Positions 1-9,938 of a DNA stretch of 64,000 bases are shown piece after piece; position 1 is the first letter of the stretch; each line of letters begins with the position of its first letter. The stretch is from Pirellulaceae bacterium (GTDB taxonomy: Bacteria; Planctomycetota; Planctomycetia; Pirellulales; Pirellulaceae). The notes beneath the pieces were generated by a model. It was not told where the DNA came from, did no database searches, and saw nothing but the letters and a program-made list of their open reading frames with translations. The stretch spans positions 1 to 64,000 of the forward strand of contig JAQWSU010000017.1 of assembly GCA_029243025.1 (NCBI GenBank). The letters run 5' to 3'. The position numbers and the translations under genes were made by a program.

Positions 1-731
1 TTGCCACAACCTTTGTCGTCACCGGACTGAATACCGGGACCGTTACCGGTGTGGCAGCTGGATTCGCAGACGTCGAAAATCTCACCGGTGGATCTCTCGC
101 CGACACGTTCCAATTGAGCGGCGGTACGCTCACCGGAAGCATCGACGGCGCGGGGAACATCGACACGCTGATTGGTGACGATCTAGCTACGGCCTTTGTC
201 GTTACCGGACTGAATACCGGGACCGTTACCGGTGTGGCAGCTGGATTCGCAGACGTCGAAAACCTGACCGGCGGCGCTCTCGACGACACCTTCCAATTGA
301 GCGGCGGTACGCTCACCGGAAGCATCGACGGCGCGGGCGACATCGACACGCTGATAGCTGACAATCTCGCCACGACCCTAGTCGTTACCGGACTGAATAC
401 CGGAACCGTCACCGGTGTGGGAGCCGGATTCACAAACGTCGAAAACTTGACTGGTGGATCTCTCGCCGACACGTTCCAATTGAGCGGCGGTACGCTCACC
501 GGAAGCATCGACGGCGCGGGGAACATCGACACGCTGTTGGGTGATGATCTTGTCACAACCTTTGACGTTATCGGACCGAATGCCGGAACCGTCACCGGTG
601 TGGGAGCTGGATTCACAAACGTCGAGAATTTAACTGGTGGCTCCCTGGACGACACGTTCCAGGCAGCCACCGGAGCGACGCTCACAGGAGTGATGGATGG
701 CGGTGACGGGAATGATCAATTTTTCCTCATC
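1..731 (+). repeat. Tandem 183-bp coding repeats
   Basis: Four units with an exact period of 183 bp (61 codons) start near 0, 183, 366 and 549. The same phrase, TTTGTCGTTACCGGACTGAA and close variants, recurs at the start of each. Units 1 to 3 are nearly identical and unit 4 diverges. The period is in frame, so copy number can change without breaking the gene. Confidence 0.9.
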
Positions 732-1178
732 CCTGATCCGTTCGTGACTTTCCGCGCTGTTGGTAATGGGGAAGTCTTCGGAGATGTCCTATCCGTGATG
801 GGCCAGAGCGCCCTGCCCATCAACGACGGTCTCGTCATAACGACGAGCGAATTCGCCACGATTGAACACTCTGGTTTCGAGTCGATCACCCTGATATGCG
901 CTCTCTGCGCCCCCGTACCAGCGTTGATCGCCAGGAGCGAGCCAGCACCTTTGATCGACAGCCAAAGTGCCGACTCAGTGTTCGTCGATTGGCGAGAAGA
1001 GGAACCCCGAGACAAAGTCGATGACCCACTAACCCCTGAGCTCGATCGAGCGATGGAGTTGCTGGGCGACGCCTTGGCGTTGACCAAGGTCCGCCGGGAA
1101 CTAGACGTCAACACGTCAGAGACAGATCCTCACGGCGAAGGCCAAAATCGCGGGAAACCGAACGTCTTCATCGCCTGA
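1..1178 (+). CDS. Repeat-rich surface protein, 3' part (cut by window edge)
   Basis: The reading frame is open from base 3, so the gene begins upstream of the window. The visible part is about 392 codons. Residues up to about 240 are near-identical 61-residue repeats containing motifs such as VVTGLNTGTVTGV, FADVENLTGGSL and LTGSIDGAGNIDTL, typical of secreted beta-strand or beta-helix repeat proteins of planctomycetes. The last 150 residues are not repetitive. They contain GDGNDQFFL-like calcium-binding-type glycines and an acidic, charged end (WREEEPRDKVDDPLTPELDRA). This fits a cell-surface or extracellular adhesin or matrix protein, but no catalytic motif is seen. The role is inferred from repeat architecture only. 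Confidence 0.8.
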   Translation, partial: ATTFVVTGLNTGTVTGVAAGFADVENLTGGSLADTFQLSGGTLTGSIDGAGNIDTLIGDDLATAFVVTGLNTGTVTGVAAGFADVENLTGGALDDTFQLSGGTLTGSIDGAGDIDTLIADNLATTLVVTGLNTGTVTGVGAGFTNVENLTGGSLADTFQLSGGTLTGSIDGAGNIDTLLGDDLVTTFDVIGPNAGTVTGVGAGFTNVENLTGGSLDDTFQAATGATLTGVMDGGDGNDQFFLIPDPFVTFRAVGNGEVFGDVLSVMGQSALPINDGLVITTSEFATIEHSGFESITLICALCAPVPALIARSEPAPLIDSQSADSVFVDWREEEPRDKVDDPLTPELDRAMELLGDALALTKVRRELDVNTSETDPHGEGQNRGKPNVFIA

Positions 1179-1975
1179 AAAGTTTGTTCCATGAAAAAAC
1201 TTGTTGCCTGTGGATCCAGTCGCCACGCCTAACAAGATCTCGCAAACGATCATCCGCGGGACGGCATTGATCCAGAAAATGAAACCAACACGAATCCCCT
1301 CTGGCAAGCATCTCAAATCCGATAAAACGCCAACAAACAGCACCGGTTGCTCCTCAAGGATTGAGAGCGAGCTTAAAACGAGAGCACTTCAATTCCGTTT
1401 GCAGGTCATTTTAACCTTCAACTGAGTCATTCGCTGCTAAGACAACAAGTCGCTGTCGGAAAGTAGTGCCGAGGTTATCGGTAACGATTTCAATCTGCCT
1501 GAATACGAAATCATGTTTTCGGGCTTTGCCAAAGTCCAAACGGTGCTCCTTCCACAATAAGAAGCCTAAGGCTTTCAATCACGGGCAGAAGAGACATAGC
1601 AATCCTACTGGCCATTTTTTTACGTCGTCCAGCAAGGCGCATCCGTCGAGCTTCATCTGCAGGCATCCCATGGGGTACCGAGTCAGCATTCGCAATACCC
1701 TATGCTCTTTTTCGCAACTAGTGATCTCCAGAAGCTCTTGCGAGGCGACCAACGGGACAACCAAAAAATTTTGTCCAACCTCCAATCTCTCCTGCGCTGC
1801 TGATCCTCACGACACCGAAAACATCCCTTTCTCGCGAGAGCTCGAACGGATGAGGGATACCGTCAGTTTTCGGAAGTAAGTGCAATTAACCCATTGAATT
1901 TTTGACAAACGCAGGATCTACTTGAAACGCTCATTATCGACCGTCTCCAACAAAGTACGACAAAGGTGATTAAAA
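1179..1975. other. Intergenic stretch without a recognisable gene
   Basis: No frame here gives a protein with recognisable motifs or a convincing start. A minus-strand open stretch at 1579-1785 has protein-like composition (SCEKEHRVLRMLTRYPMG) but no recognised family and no context, so it could be a relic. The end of the stretch carries the ribosome-binding site AAAGGTGA (about 1963-1970) of the following sulfatase. Confidence 0.5.
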
Positions 1976-3628
1976 ATGGGGAATCGAAAACCAGCGATAG
2001 TAATCGCAAACGTGTTACATTCATCGAAATTGATTTATGATCGCTCAATTCGAAGATTTTTTTTACTTGCCGGATTTTCCTACATCGTTTTCCAGTCGGG
2101 CATAGCAATTCAAGCAGAAGAAACCTTCGACCGCACGCGAATTCCAATCGCGGACGCTCGCCCCAATGCGATCACCGAAATCGATCCATCGAAGGCACGA
2201 ATGCCCAAAAGTGCACAACTGTCAGCGCCCGCTAGTGCTCCTAATGTCGTCGTCATTATTTTAGATGACCTCGGCTTCGGCGGACCTTCTGCCTTTGGAG
2301 GCCCCATCCGCATGCCAGCCTTGGACCGATTGGCAAAAGGTGGGCTGCGGTATACTCGATTTCATACTTGTGCGCTTTGCGCACCGACTCGGGTTGCTCT
2401 AAAGCAGGGTCGCAATCATCACGTCGTGAACATGGGATCGATTCCGGAAATTGCCACCGGCTTTCCAGGCAATACTAGCCGAGTGCCTAACGACACAGCG
2501 CCGTTAGCTGAAATCCTGCGACTGAATGGCTACAACACGGCCGCCTTCGGAAAATGGCACGCAACCTTGGGACGGGAGACGACCACATCCGGATCCCAGG
2601 ACCGCTGGCCAACGCGACAGGGATTCGAAAAATTCTATGGTTTCATTGGGGCTGAGGAAAACAATTTCGAGCCTTCGCTCCACGACGGTGTCACCAATAT
2701 CGATGTGCCCGAAACCGACGGGTACCACGTAATCGATGACATGACCCGCGAGGCCATCGAATGGATGCACCAACAACATTCGATGACACCAGATAAACCA
2801 TTCTTCATCTACTATGCATCGCCTGGCGTTCATGCACCCCACCATGTGACCGCCGAATGGATCGAAAAATACAAAGGAGAATTTGATCAGGGCTGGGATG
2901 CCACACGCCGAGCAACCCTCGCCAAACAGATCGAAATGGGCATCGTCCCGCCAGAGACCCAACTAGCAACCCCCGCCGACAGCATCGTACGTTGGGAAAA
3001 TCTAACGAACGACCAGAAAAAGATGTATGCCCGGCAGGCAGAAGCATTTGCCGCATTTGCTGAGTACTCTGACTTTCACGCCGGACGTTTGATTGATGCA
3101 ATCGATGAATTAGGTGAGCTGGACAACACAGTAGTGATCTACATTACGGGCGACAACGGCACAAGTTCCGAAGGAAACCAAACGGGAAATTGGAATTGGG
3201 GACATATGTTGAACGGCGTTCCTGAGACGACGGAAGAACAGTTGCGCTATTTCGACGCGTGGGGAGGCCCAGATACCTATCCACATATGTCAGTCGGTTG
3301 GGCGATCGCATTTGACGCTCCGTTTGCCCACACCAAGCAGGTGGCAGGCGATTTCGGCGGCACGCGAAACGGCACGGTGATCCATTGGCCAGCCGGTATT
3401 AAATCCGGAAACGAGATTCGGACTCAATTCAGCCACGTCATCGATGTCGCTCCCACAATTCTTGAAGCCGCGATGATTCCAGAACCTGAATATGTCAACG
3501 GAATCAAGCAATACCCTCTACAGGGAAACAGCCTGATCTATTCGTTCAATGATGCCAACGCTGCAGAACAGCACTCTCAACAATATTTTGAAATCGTTGG
3601 GAACCGAGGAATGTACGCTGACGGCTGA
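1976..3628 (+). CDS. Arylsulfatase, N-terminal part, ended early by in-frame TGA
   Basis: This is a type I sulfatase that hydrolyses sulfate esters, probably of algal polysaccharides, in the periplasm. The start ATG is preceded at 5-7 bases by AAAGGTGA. A signal-peptide-like segment (RRFFLLAGFSYIVF) ends near residue 42. The metal-binding start DDLGFG lies near residue 97. The formylglycine site is CAPTR (C-x-P-x-R, Cys type) near residue 137, followed by the conserved GRNHH. GKWH near residue 192 and TGDNG near 393 are also typical. The frame ends at TGA 3626-3628, while homology continues in the same frame in the next entry. The family usually needs both parts, so the product is probably truncated and the gene broken. 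A readthrough product cannot be excluded. Confidence 0.85.
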   Translation: MGNRKPAIVIANVLHSSKLIYDRSIRRFFLLAGFSYIVFQSGIAIQAEETFDRTRIPIADARPNAITEIDPSKARMPKSAQLSAPASAPNVVVIILDDLGFGGPSAFGGPIRMPALDRLAKGGLRYTRFHTCALCAPTRVALKQGRNHHVVNMGSIPEIATGFPGNTSRVPNDTAPLAEILRLNGYNTAAFGKWHATLGRETTTSGSQDRWPTRQGFEKFYGFIGAEENNFEPSLHDGVTNIDVPETDGYHVIDDMTREAIEWMHQQHSMTPDKPFFIYYASPGVHAPHHVTAEWIEKYKGEFDQGWDATRRATLAKQIEMGIVPPETQLATPADSIVRWENLTNDQKKMYARQAEAFAAFAEYSDFHAGRLIDAIDELGELDNTVVIYITGDNGTSSEGNQTGNWNWGHMLNGVPETTEEQLRYFDAWGGPDTYPHMSVGWAIAFDAPFAHTKQVAGDFGGTRNGTVIHWPAGIKSGNEIRTQFSHVIDVAPTILEAAMIPEPEYVNGIKQYPLQGNSLIYSFNDANAAEQHSQQYFEIVGNRGMYADG

Positions 3629-4399
3629 ATGGCCCGGACAACCGTCAAATATCCTTGGGAAACTAAAAAACGTCACGAAGTCACCGATGATGACGGCTGG
3701 GAATTGTTCAATACGCTGGAGGATTTCAGCATGGCGAACGACCTCGCCGAAAAACACCCCAAACGTTTGCAAGAACTGAAGGAAAAATTTATTCGTGAGG
3801 CGATCGCGAATGGCGTCTTCCCGCTGGACGATCGCCTGTTAGAAAGACTACTTCCCGAAGTTGCTGGACGCCCCACATTAATGGGCGATCGCAAGTCAAT
3901 CACACTCTACCCGGGCACGATCGCCGTCAATGAAAATGCGTTGATCAATGTAAAGAATCGGTCAAGCAGAATTTCGGCAAACATCAACGTTGTCGATCCA
4001 CCGAATACCAACGGAGTGATCATGGCTCAGGGAGGACGGTTCGGAGGCTGGACTTTGTTCATGGAAGAGGGTCACGCAGGCTATGCCTACAACAACCTCG
4101 GTGAGATCACCGTCGTCAAATCCAAATCTCCTCTGCGAGCAGGACAGCAAACAATCGTGCTGGACTTCAACTACGAGGGTGATGGCCCGGGCCAAGCCGT
4201 AACGATTTCTTTGCAGGTTGAAAATCAATCACCTGCAGTCGCAAAACTTGAGAGCACCGTTGCCAGTCGATTTTCGATCGATGAAGGCGCCGATGTGGGT
4301 CGTGATCGCGGCTCGCCCGTGCTGAAGCGCCGCCTGGGCAAGGTTCCACAAAGCCCGTTCACTGGGCGATTGAAGAACGTAACCATCGACTTACGGTAA
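3629..4399 (+). pseudogene. Arylsulfatase C-terminal part, same frame after a nonsense codon
   Basis: These 256 codons continue the upstream sulfatase in the same frame. The residues around the junction read NRGMYADG-stop-MARTTVKYPWE. In relatives the stop position is normally tryptophan (YxDGW), so a single TGG to TGA change explains the break. The part holds the rest of the sulfatase fold (DDGWELFNT, a typical sulfatase sub-domain with D-x-x-E-x-x-N spacing) and a beta-rich tail. An ATG directly follows the TGA, so reinitiation is possible, but this fragment alone lacks the active site. No other frameshift is visible, so the lesion looks recent. Confidence 0.85.
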
Positions 4400-4474
4400 A
4401 AAACGATACTGTCTGATATGGGCAAGATCTTGCTCAAGCTTGCATCCCATCAGAAGTACGCACAAGCCAAACAA

Positions 4475-4503
4475 GCTGCAGGATTCCTGTCGAATCCTGC
4501 AGC
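4475..4503. terminator. Perfect 12-bp hairpin downstream of sulfatase
   Basis: GCTGCAGGATTC is followed by a 5-base loop (CTGTC) and its exact complement GAATCCTGCAGC. It lies 75 bases after the sulfatase stop. There is no T-run, so it is a candidate bidirectional or rho-assisted terminator, or an mRNA-stabilising hairpin. Confidence 0.5.
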
Positions 4504-4608
4504 AGCTCATCGGCAATCCAATATCGCAATCACTCGTGGTTTGGCGCAGTCCATTCACATCAAACCCTCAAGAATCAATGATTGCACCATTCCACGTTGA
4601 TGGTCGAC

Positions 4609-4635
4609 GCCCACGAGCCGTGAGGGCTTGTGGGC
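4609..4635. terminator. Second 11-bp hairpin between convergent genes
   Basis: GCCCACGAGCC, loop GTGAG, then GGCTTGTGGGC pair with one G-U wobble. It lies between the plus-strand sulfatase and the 3' end of the minus-strand pyruvyl transferase relic, where a shared terminator would be expected. No T-run is present. Confidence 0.4.
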
Positions 4636-4717
4636 CATGATGCCCTCTCGTCGCTGACCGCATTTCAATCGGTATGGGGCCCGGAATGGTGCTCACAAAA
4701 TGCTCCTAATTTGATTA

Positions 4718-5878
4718 CTACGACGGTTCATGAGAATTCGCCAAGGCGTTCCTCAAGAAATCAAGCGAATGGGCGACTTCTTCCCGGCGAATGGCATTGA
4801 CCTTTGAGTAGTCAATATCTCGAGCAACGAGCTCGGGATCGAATCCCCAGGGTTCACACACCATCCTGTCGAGCAACTGCATCTTCTTTAAGATCGAATC
4901 AAACCTCGTCATGCCGCGTCTGGGGTTCCCAAACGTCAAAAAAGGCTTGTTAAACAGGATCGCGAACAGAATACCGTGAAAAGAATCTGTCACCACATAC
5001 TCTGCATCCATGAAACCACGCAGCCACCGAGTCACTGGCGGGTAGATTGCGTTTTTTGAATCGAGCTTGAAGGCATTTACCTTCAAGCCTCGTTTCTGAG
5101 CGAGTTGCTCGATGAATTTTTGTTTTTCTACCGACGAATCCAAGACGTAAACCATCATGTTCCCAGCGCTTTTCGGGACTCTATCCCGCTCAACCAACCA
5201 TAGTCGTCCGGCTCCAATAACATCGTGGGATCCAAGAGATGCTCGGCGTCGACACCGAAGAACTCGCGACACAGCCTGACAGCAGAATCCTCTCGCACAC
5301 TAAGGGCGTCGAATTTCCTGATCAAATCCGAGAACTGGGACAACTCCTTCCCACTGAACTTTCGACAGTGATCTAAGCCGAACGACGCCGCGTAGGCAAT
5401 TCGCTTAACCCGCGTATCATCTCCCAAGAAACGAAGGAAGTAGGCCGAAAGTCAATGAGCATAAGCCGGCCTCCACACCTGGATCACGTCCTACGAAAAA
5501 CGCATCGAAGTCATACCTCTTGATATAGTCGAACTCATTAAGACAGGAGATACTCTGCGTGAGTGAAATATTTTCGGCGATGAAGCGGTCAGTGTGCTGT
5601 TGGAAAGCCCTCGTCTCTTGATTATTCCTTGGAAGGAATGTCGCCAAAACCTGCCAAAGAACCTACTTCTGTATAAACAGGGAGGCGACCCGCTGGATTT
5701 CATCGGCAGCATATATTCGCTCTGGAACGAAATCGACGGTAAACACCTCATGGCCCTTCTTACGCAAAATCAACTGCAGTGCGTAAGCCTGGAGTAGGCC
5801 TCCGTAGTTGTAATTAAGAGGCAAGGTTAGAACACCGACCGCATCGAAAGCAAACAGGAGCACCCAACCCGCCCACAT
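4718..5878 (-). pseudogene. Polysaccharide pyruvyl transferase family, multiply frameshifted
   Basis: Homology to the PF04230 family, which adds ketal-pyruvate to exopolysaccharides, is spread over three frames on the minus strand. The N-terminus at about 5842-5700 reads GVLTLPLNYNYGGLLQAYAL, a family hallmark. The middle reads GDDTRVKRIAYAASFG and DALSVREDSAV, also typical. The C-terminal half (5150-4718) has MMVYVLDSS and YVVTDSFHGILFAILFNKPF. Lesions: a frame change between 5663 and 5647; an extra base near 5490 that breaks a GRDQVWRP-type motif; an in-frame TGA near 5450; and a shift near 5200 inside a GGTTGGTT stretch. Repairing these on paper restores one continuous protein of about 380 residues. 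It cannot be functional as it stands. Confidence 0.85.
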
Positions 5879-6954
5879 ACGGCCTACCGCTTTATCGATA
5901 TTAGCTCAAACATGCGCACCCTCCGTTAAGCTCAGCCAAGACTCGATCACGCCGAAACCAGGCCGGAGCCTAACGCTACGCACCGTTTTTAATCCTAAAC
6001 TTGCACGTTCGATTGTAGCAAAGCAATTAGGCACCTTCCACTTACGCGGCAAGACATTCAACAGGGGCGAAGGGAACGCGAACCTTTTGCCAATTCCCAA
6101 CTGCACAGTCGTCATCGTGGCGGCACCATTCGTTATTCGCGGGAGAACAGAAATTCGGCGCCATCCCAAACTCGAAACCATTCCCATGTGCACTTTGGCC
6201 TTTCTGCAATCGGTCTTGATCGTTCGCGAGAATCCGGCAAACAACAATAGGCTCGAACCACAAAATCGGGTCGACCATTCGGTCAGACTGGTCGTGCGGC
6301 GGCAGTTTTCATCATCCACTTCCAACAAGGAAGCATGATTTCTGGAGATGAAAGCCATAGAGAAAGCCATAGAGAAAGCCATCTCGCCTGGCTGATGGTC
6401 TCCGAACGAAACCATTACCACACCTCGAAATCATCACGACTGAGCACCCCTTGCATGAGTTAGGATAAGGCGCATTTTTTAGCAGTGAGGATAAAAGACC
6501 GCCAGGCATATTAAACGATGGGGGTATGCCAGGTGGAACGTTGCGCCGAAATCCTGGAGAAACGTCCGAAACAAAAGCGTCTCATCGCGTCTCTTGCAGT
6601 CAATCAATGAGGCGACCAACGATCTTGCATTCCTGTTATCGTTCAGGATCCTTTTGCTGTCATGCCACCAACAAGTGGGTAGAACGCACTCGAGATATTT
6701 CACGAAAGTATATCCCCTTTGCTCAACCGAGTGGCAATGAATTTCGTTGGTTGATTTGAAACTTGACCATATCGAGACTAATCCTGGCGTGAATCGACTG
6801 ATCGTGTAGATCGCGAGAATCCGTTGATGAATGATCGATCAAAAAATCAACTGACGAAAAATCTGTATGTCGATCGCTTACGACGGAATCGGCTCGGTGC
6901 TACAAGCTTGAAGATTACGTTCGCCCCGAGAGTTAGCGATCGCAAGGCGTCGAC
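5879..6954. other. Decayed or non-coding stretch beside the transferase relic
   Basis: No intact gene is seen. Minus-strand frames between 5906 and 6421 give protein-like pieces in shifting frames (FGDHQPGEMA, WFEPIVVCRILANDQDR) that suggest a second worn-out gene of the same exopolysaccharide region, but I cannot name a family. A short tandem triplication of AGAGAAAGCCAT lies near 6357-6381. The rest, up to the next gene, shows nothing I can support. Confidence 0.4.
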
Positions 6955-7197
6955 ATGCGATTCAATTCTCTCACCGTCAATCAGCTAATCGAATTATCTG
7001 CAGAGGGAATTCGACCACCGAACCGTTCGTCCATGCATTACAATACCGCCTCCTGCGAAAAGGACAAAAAGAAATATGACAAGAACACTTCCTGCCTTCT
7101 TACCGGTTGGAATCAACCTGCTACCTTCAACTGGTCTTCCCAGTCTCATGCTCCAATCAGGATCTGGACGATGCTCTCTCACCAACAGCAACCTAAA

Positions 7198-8508
7198 ATG
7201 AATCAATTCACTTTGTGCAACCGCCGTCAGTTTGTTAAGTCAACGGCCGTTTCTGCCACCGGTTTGGGTGTGGCAGCCACCGTTTCCAGCTCAGCATGGA
7301 CGGCAAGAGTCGATGATGTTGATAATTTAGATGTCAAAATCAATCGGGTTGTAAGATGTGAAGTCAAGTACGAGCGGCCCCGAATTGTTGCCGGAAACCG
7401 CGGGTACAGATTGGCGGGGAAGTATCGTACGGATCGAGTGCTTCTTGTATTTGGCGACAACGGAAAAATTGGGGTTGGGGCGTGCAGGCCCGCGGCAAAC
7501 GCAAAACTTGCACATTATCTGGTAGGCAAGAAAGCCTCCGATTTACTTGGAAATTTTGCGAGTGAAGTGAACCAACGCGTTGGCACTTCTGCCCTCTGGG
7601 ACTTGGCAGGTAAAACCTTACAAAAACCGGTTTATGAGTTGCTGGGCGGCAAAGCGCCGAAGGGCGGCATCCCAATCTACGATGGCATGATCTACCACGA
7701 AGAACTATTGTCTCGCGACAAAGGATCGGCTTATCGTAATTCAGGTTCTCAGTACGGTGGAATGCCAAGTTGGAAAGACATTATCAAAGAAGCCATCGAT
7801 GTTTCCAAACAGGAAGATCATAACTTCGTCAAAGTTAAGATTGGGCGGGGAGCACTCCATTTGAGCCGCAAAGCGGGTAACTATCAGGACCTCGCGGTGC
7901 TTGAATTAATTCGTGAATATGCCGGGCACGATTTTGGCATCGGCGTTGATGCTAACAATGGTTACTCGCTCGAAGATACACTTTGGCTAATCAACGAATG
8001 CGGCGGCCTGAATATCGCCTTTATTGAAGAGATGTTTCCCGACGACGTTAGTCAGTACCGCGTGGTTCGTGAAGAAATCAAAAAACTGGGAATCAAGACT
8101 TTGGTCGCTGACGGCGAAGGCTGGAAAAATCCGCGTGAGCCGCTAGTCAAGGAAATGATTGAATCGGGAACCCTGGATATCCTGCAAGCTGACATGCGCA
8201 GATTCGAATTCGAGGGAATTCTCGAAGAGGCTCGGATGGCGACCCAAGCGGGACATGGTTCGATGATCGCACCGCACAACTTCGGCAACGACTTGGGGTT
8301 CTACATGTCGGTTCATGCCGGCTGTGCCATCCCCAACTTTTACCGGGCTGAACATGATGCAGGCAAACAGCTAGGCGATACATTGATCAAGCATGGTTAC
8401 AAAATCGTCGACGGAACCTGCCGGGACTTTGATGCGCCGGGATTGGGCATCGAGCTAAATCCCAAACAACTGGGCAATCTGAATGCTCAATTCGATGTGA
8501 AAGCCTAA
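7198..8508 (+). CDS. Enolase-superfamily (mandelate racemase/muconate lactonizing-like) enzyme with Tat signal
   Basis: This is a predicted sugar-acid dehydratase or racemase of the enolase superfamily. It abstracts a proton alpha to a carboxylate with Mg2+. The 436-residue product starts with a twin-arginine signal (NRRQFVKSTAVSATGLGVAA), so it should be exported folded. Superfamily residues are visible: the KVKIG lysine, metal ligands in GVDANNGYS (Asp), FIEEMFPDD (Glu) and VADGEG (Glu), and a C-terminal MIAPHNFGNDLG with the likely His. The frame is open upstream to 6955, but the Tat signal favours ATG 7198. ATG 7171, preceded by AGGA at 7159, is a good alternative. It is 6 bp from the next gene, a pectate-lyase-like protein, which suggests uronic-acid handling. 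The exact substrate cannot be read from sequence. Confidence 0.85.
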   Translation: MNQFTLCNRRQFVKSTAVSATGLGVAATVSSSAWTARVDDVDNLDVKINRVVRCEVKYERPRIVAGNRGYRLAGKYRTDRVLLVFGDNGKIGVGACRPAANAKLAHYLVGKKASDLLGNFASEVNQRVGTSALWDLAGKTLQKPVYELLGGKAPKGGIPIYDGMIYHEELLSRDKGSAYRNSGSQYGGMPSWKDIIKEAIDVSKQEDHNFVKVKIGRGALHLSRKAGNYQDLAVLELIREYAGHDFGIGVDANNGYSLEDTLWLINECGGLNIAFIEEMFPDDVSQYRVVREEIKKLGIKTLVADGEGWKNPREPLVKEMIESGTLDILQADMRRFEFEGILEEARMATQAGHGSMIAPHNFGNDLGFYMSVHAGCAIPNFYRAEHDAGKQLGDTLIKHGYKIVDGTCRDFDAPGLGIELNPKQLGNLNAQFDVKA

Positions 8509-8514
8509 GTAATT

Positions 8515-9897
8515 ATGAAACAACCTACGATCTCAATACTATCGGGCATCATCCTCCTGATTGCCTCTTCTGCCTTAGCTGTAGCCACCGAAAAGGCCGA
8601 TAAATCTGTCCCAAAACTAGCGTTCCCTACCGCCGAAGGTTACGGCCGTTTCGCCACCGGAGGACGCGGCGGAGACGTTTATCACGTCACCAATCTCAAT
8701 GACACCGGCACAGGGTCTTTGCGTGACGCGATTGAGTCATGGCAGGGCCCGCGCACCATTGTCTTCGATATCAGTGGCACCATCCGCATCACAAAGCGAC
8801 TGGAAGTAAAAAACATTCACGGCCTCACGATTGCAGGACAAAGCGCACCGGGTGATGGCATCACAATTCGCGATGAAAAATTTGGTATCCGAAACAGCTC
8901 CAACATCGTCATCCGATACATGCGTTTCCGTCTCGGCAGCGAAAGCGGCACTGAAACCGACACGCTTGGCGTTGACCAGGCTGAGAATGTGATCCTTGAT
9001 CATGTTACCGCGACTTGGGGTATAGACGGCACCATGGACACCAGCCACATCAAAAACTTCACGCTCCAATGGTCCATGTTTGGTGAAGCATTGAACAACA
9101 GCAATCACCACAAAGGTAACCATGCCATGCTGATGTCGTTTCGAAAAACAGATGGAAACGTAAGTATTCACCACAACCTGCTCTTCTCGAGCCGCAACCG
9201 CCATCCCACACTGGGCGGTGGAAAACCGAAAGAGTGCAACACTCGAGCCATCTTTGATTTTAGAAACAACATTGTTTACAACCAAAAAGAGTCAACGAAC
9301 CTGGCCCATGGCATTTTCAATTTGATCAACAACTACTACCGGCCCGGTGAAAGCACCGACCTCACGCTCTTGCCACTCTGGCCCAAAGCCGAAGCTCATG
9401 ACGTCACGCGAGGCTATTTCAGCGGAAACTTATTCGAAGGCCATCCAGAAAGAACTCAGCACAATTACACCGCCATGCGGTGGGGACCAAGATCAGAAAA
9501 CTACTTTGGAAATGTGACACTCAAGAATTTCAAAATGGCTCGAGAGCCCGTTGCCGCTGCGGACCGGCCTCTAACTCAATCCGCCGAAAAAGCCTATGAA
9601 TTAGTTCTAAATTCTTCCGGCGCTTCGAAAGTCCGGGACAGCGCCGACCTTCGCGTCATCCGAGGTGTCCGCAATCGCACCCACAAACTGATCGACACCG
9701 AAAAGCAGGTCGGTGGATGGCCAGCGTTGAAATCCCAAAAAGCGCCGCTTGATAAAGATCAAGATGGCATGCATGACAGCTGGGAAAAAGAACGCAAACT
9801 CGACCCAACCAATCCCCACGACCGCAATGGCTACGACCTCGATCCAAACTACACCAACCTCGAAGTTTACATCAATGGTTTGGTATCCAAGGAATGA
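8515..9897 (+). CDS. Pectate-lyase-like polysaccharide lyase (family 1 type)
   Basis: A secreted right-handed beta-helix protein of 460 residues, predicted to cleave pectate or related polyuronate by beta-elimination. An N-terminal signal peptide (SILSGIILLIASSALAVA) is followed by the family pattern EGYGRFATGGRGGDVYHV, then LNDTGTGSLRDAI and IVFDISGTIRI. DHVTATWG and FSSRNRHPTLGGG hold the Asp and Arg positions usually linked to calcium binding and catalysis. The C-terminus (DKDQDGMHDSWEKE) is a calcium-binding thrombospondin-type-3 or EF-like motif. It sits 6 bp after the enolase-superfamily gene and overlaps the next gene's open frame at ATGA, so the three are probably one operon. Family assignment is firm; the precise substrate is inferred. 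Confidence 0.85.
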   Translation: MKQPTISILSGIILLIASSALAVATEKADKSVPKLAFPTAEGYGRFATGGRGGDVYHVTNLNDTGTGSLRDAIESWQGPRTIVFDISGTIRITKRLEVKNIHGLTIAGQSAPGDGITIRDEKFGIRNSSNIVIRYMRFRLGSESGTETDTLGVDQAENVILDHVTATWGIDGTMDTSHIKNFTLQWSMFGEALNNSNHHKGNHAMLMSFRKTDGNVSIHHNLLFSSRNRHPTLGGGKPKECNTRAIFDFRNNIVYNQKESTNLAHGIFNLINNYYRPGESTDLTLLPLWPKAEAHDVTRGYFSGNLFEGHPERTQHNYTAMRWGPRSENYFGNVTLKNFKMAREPVAAADRPLTQSAEKAYELVLNSSGASKVRDSADLRVIRGVRNRTHKLIDTEKQVGGWPALKSQKAPLDKDQDGMHDSWEKERKLDPTNPHDRNGYDLDPNYTNLEVYINGLVSKE

Positions 9898-9938
9898 GAC
9901 AGAAAGAAAACGCAATGCCTTTTGAAGAAAGAGTTCCG

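Noticed and set aside
1-731. CRISPR-like regular repeats
   Set aside because: The 183-bp units are in-frame protein-coding repeats without spacers.
1466-1879. Plus-strand frame of 137 codons as a gene
   Set aside because: Composition looks non-coding and no ribosome-binding site or family is seen.
3620-3634. Selenocysteine use at the sulfatase TGA
   Set aside because: No selenocysteine-type hairpin is seen after the codon, relatives have Trp here, and the site is outside the active centre.
6353-6385. Triple AGAGAAAGCCAT as a regulatory repeat
   Set aside because: Short, inside apparently decayed coding DNA; slippage is the simpler explanation.
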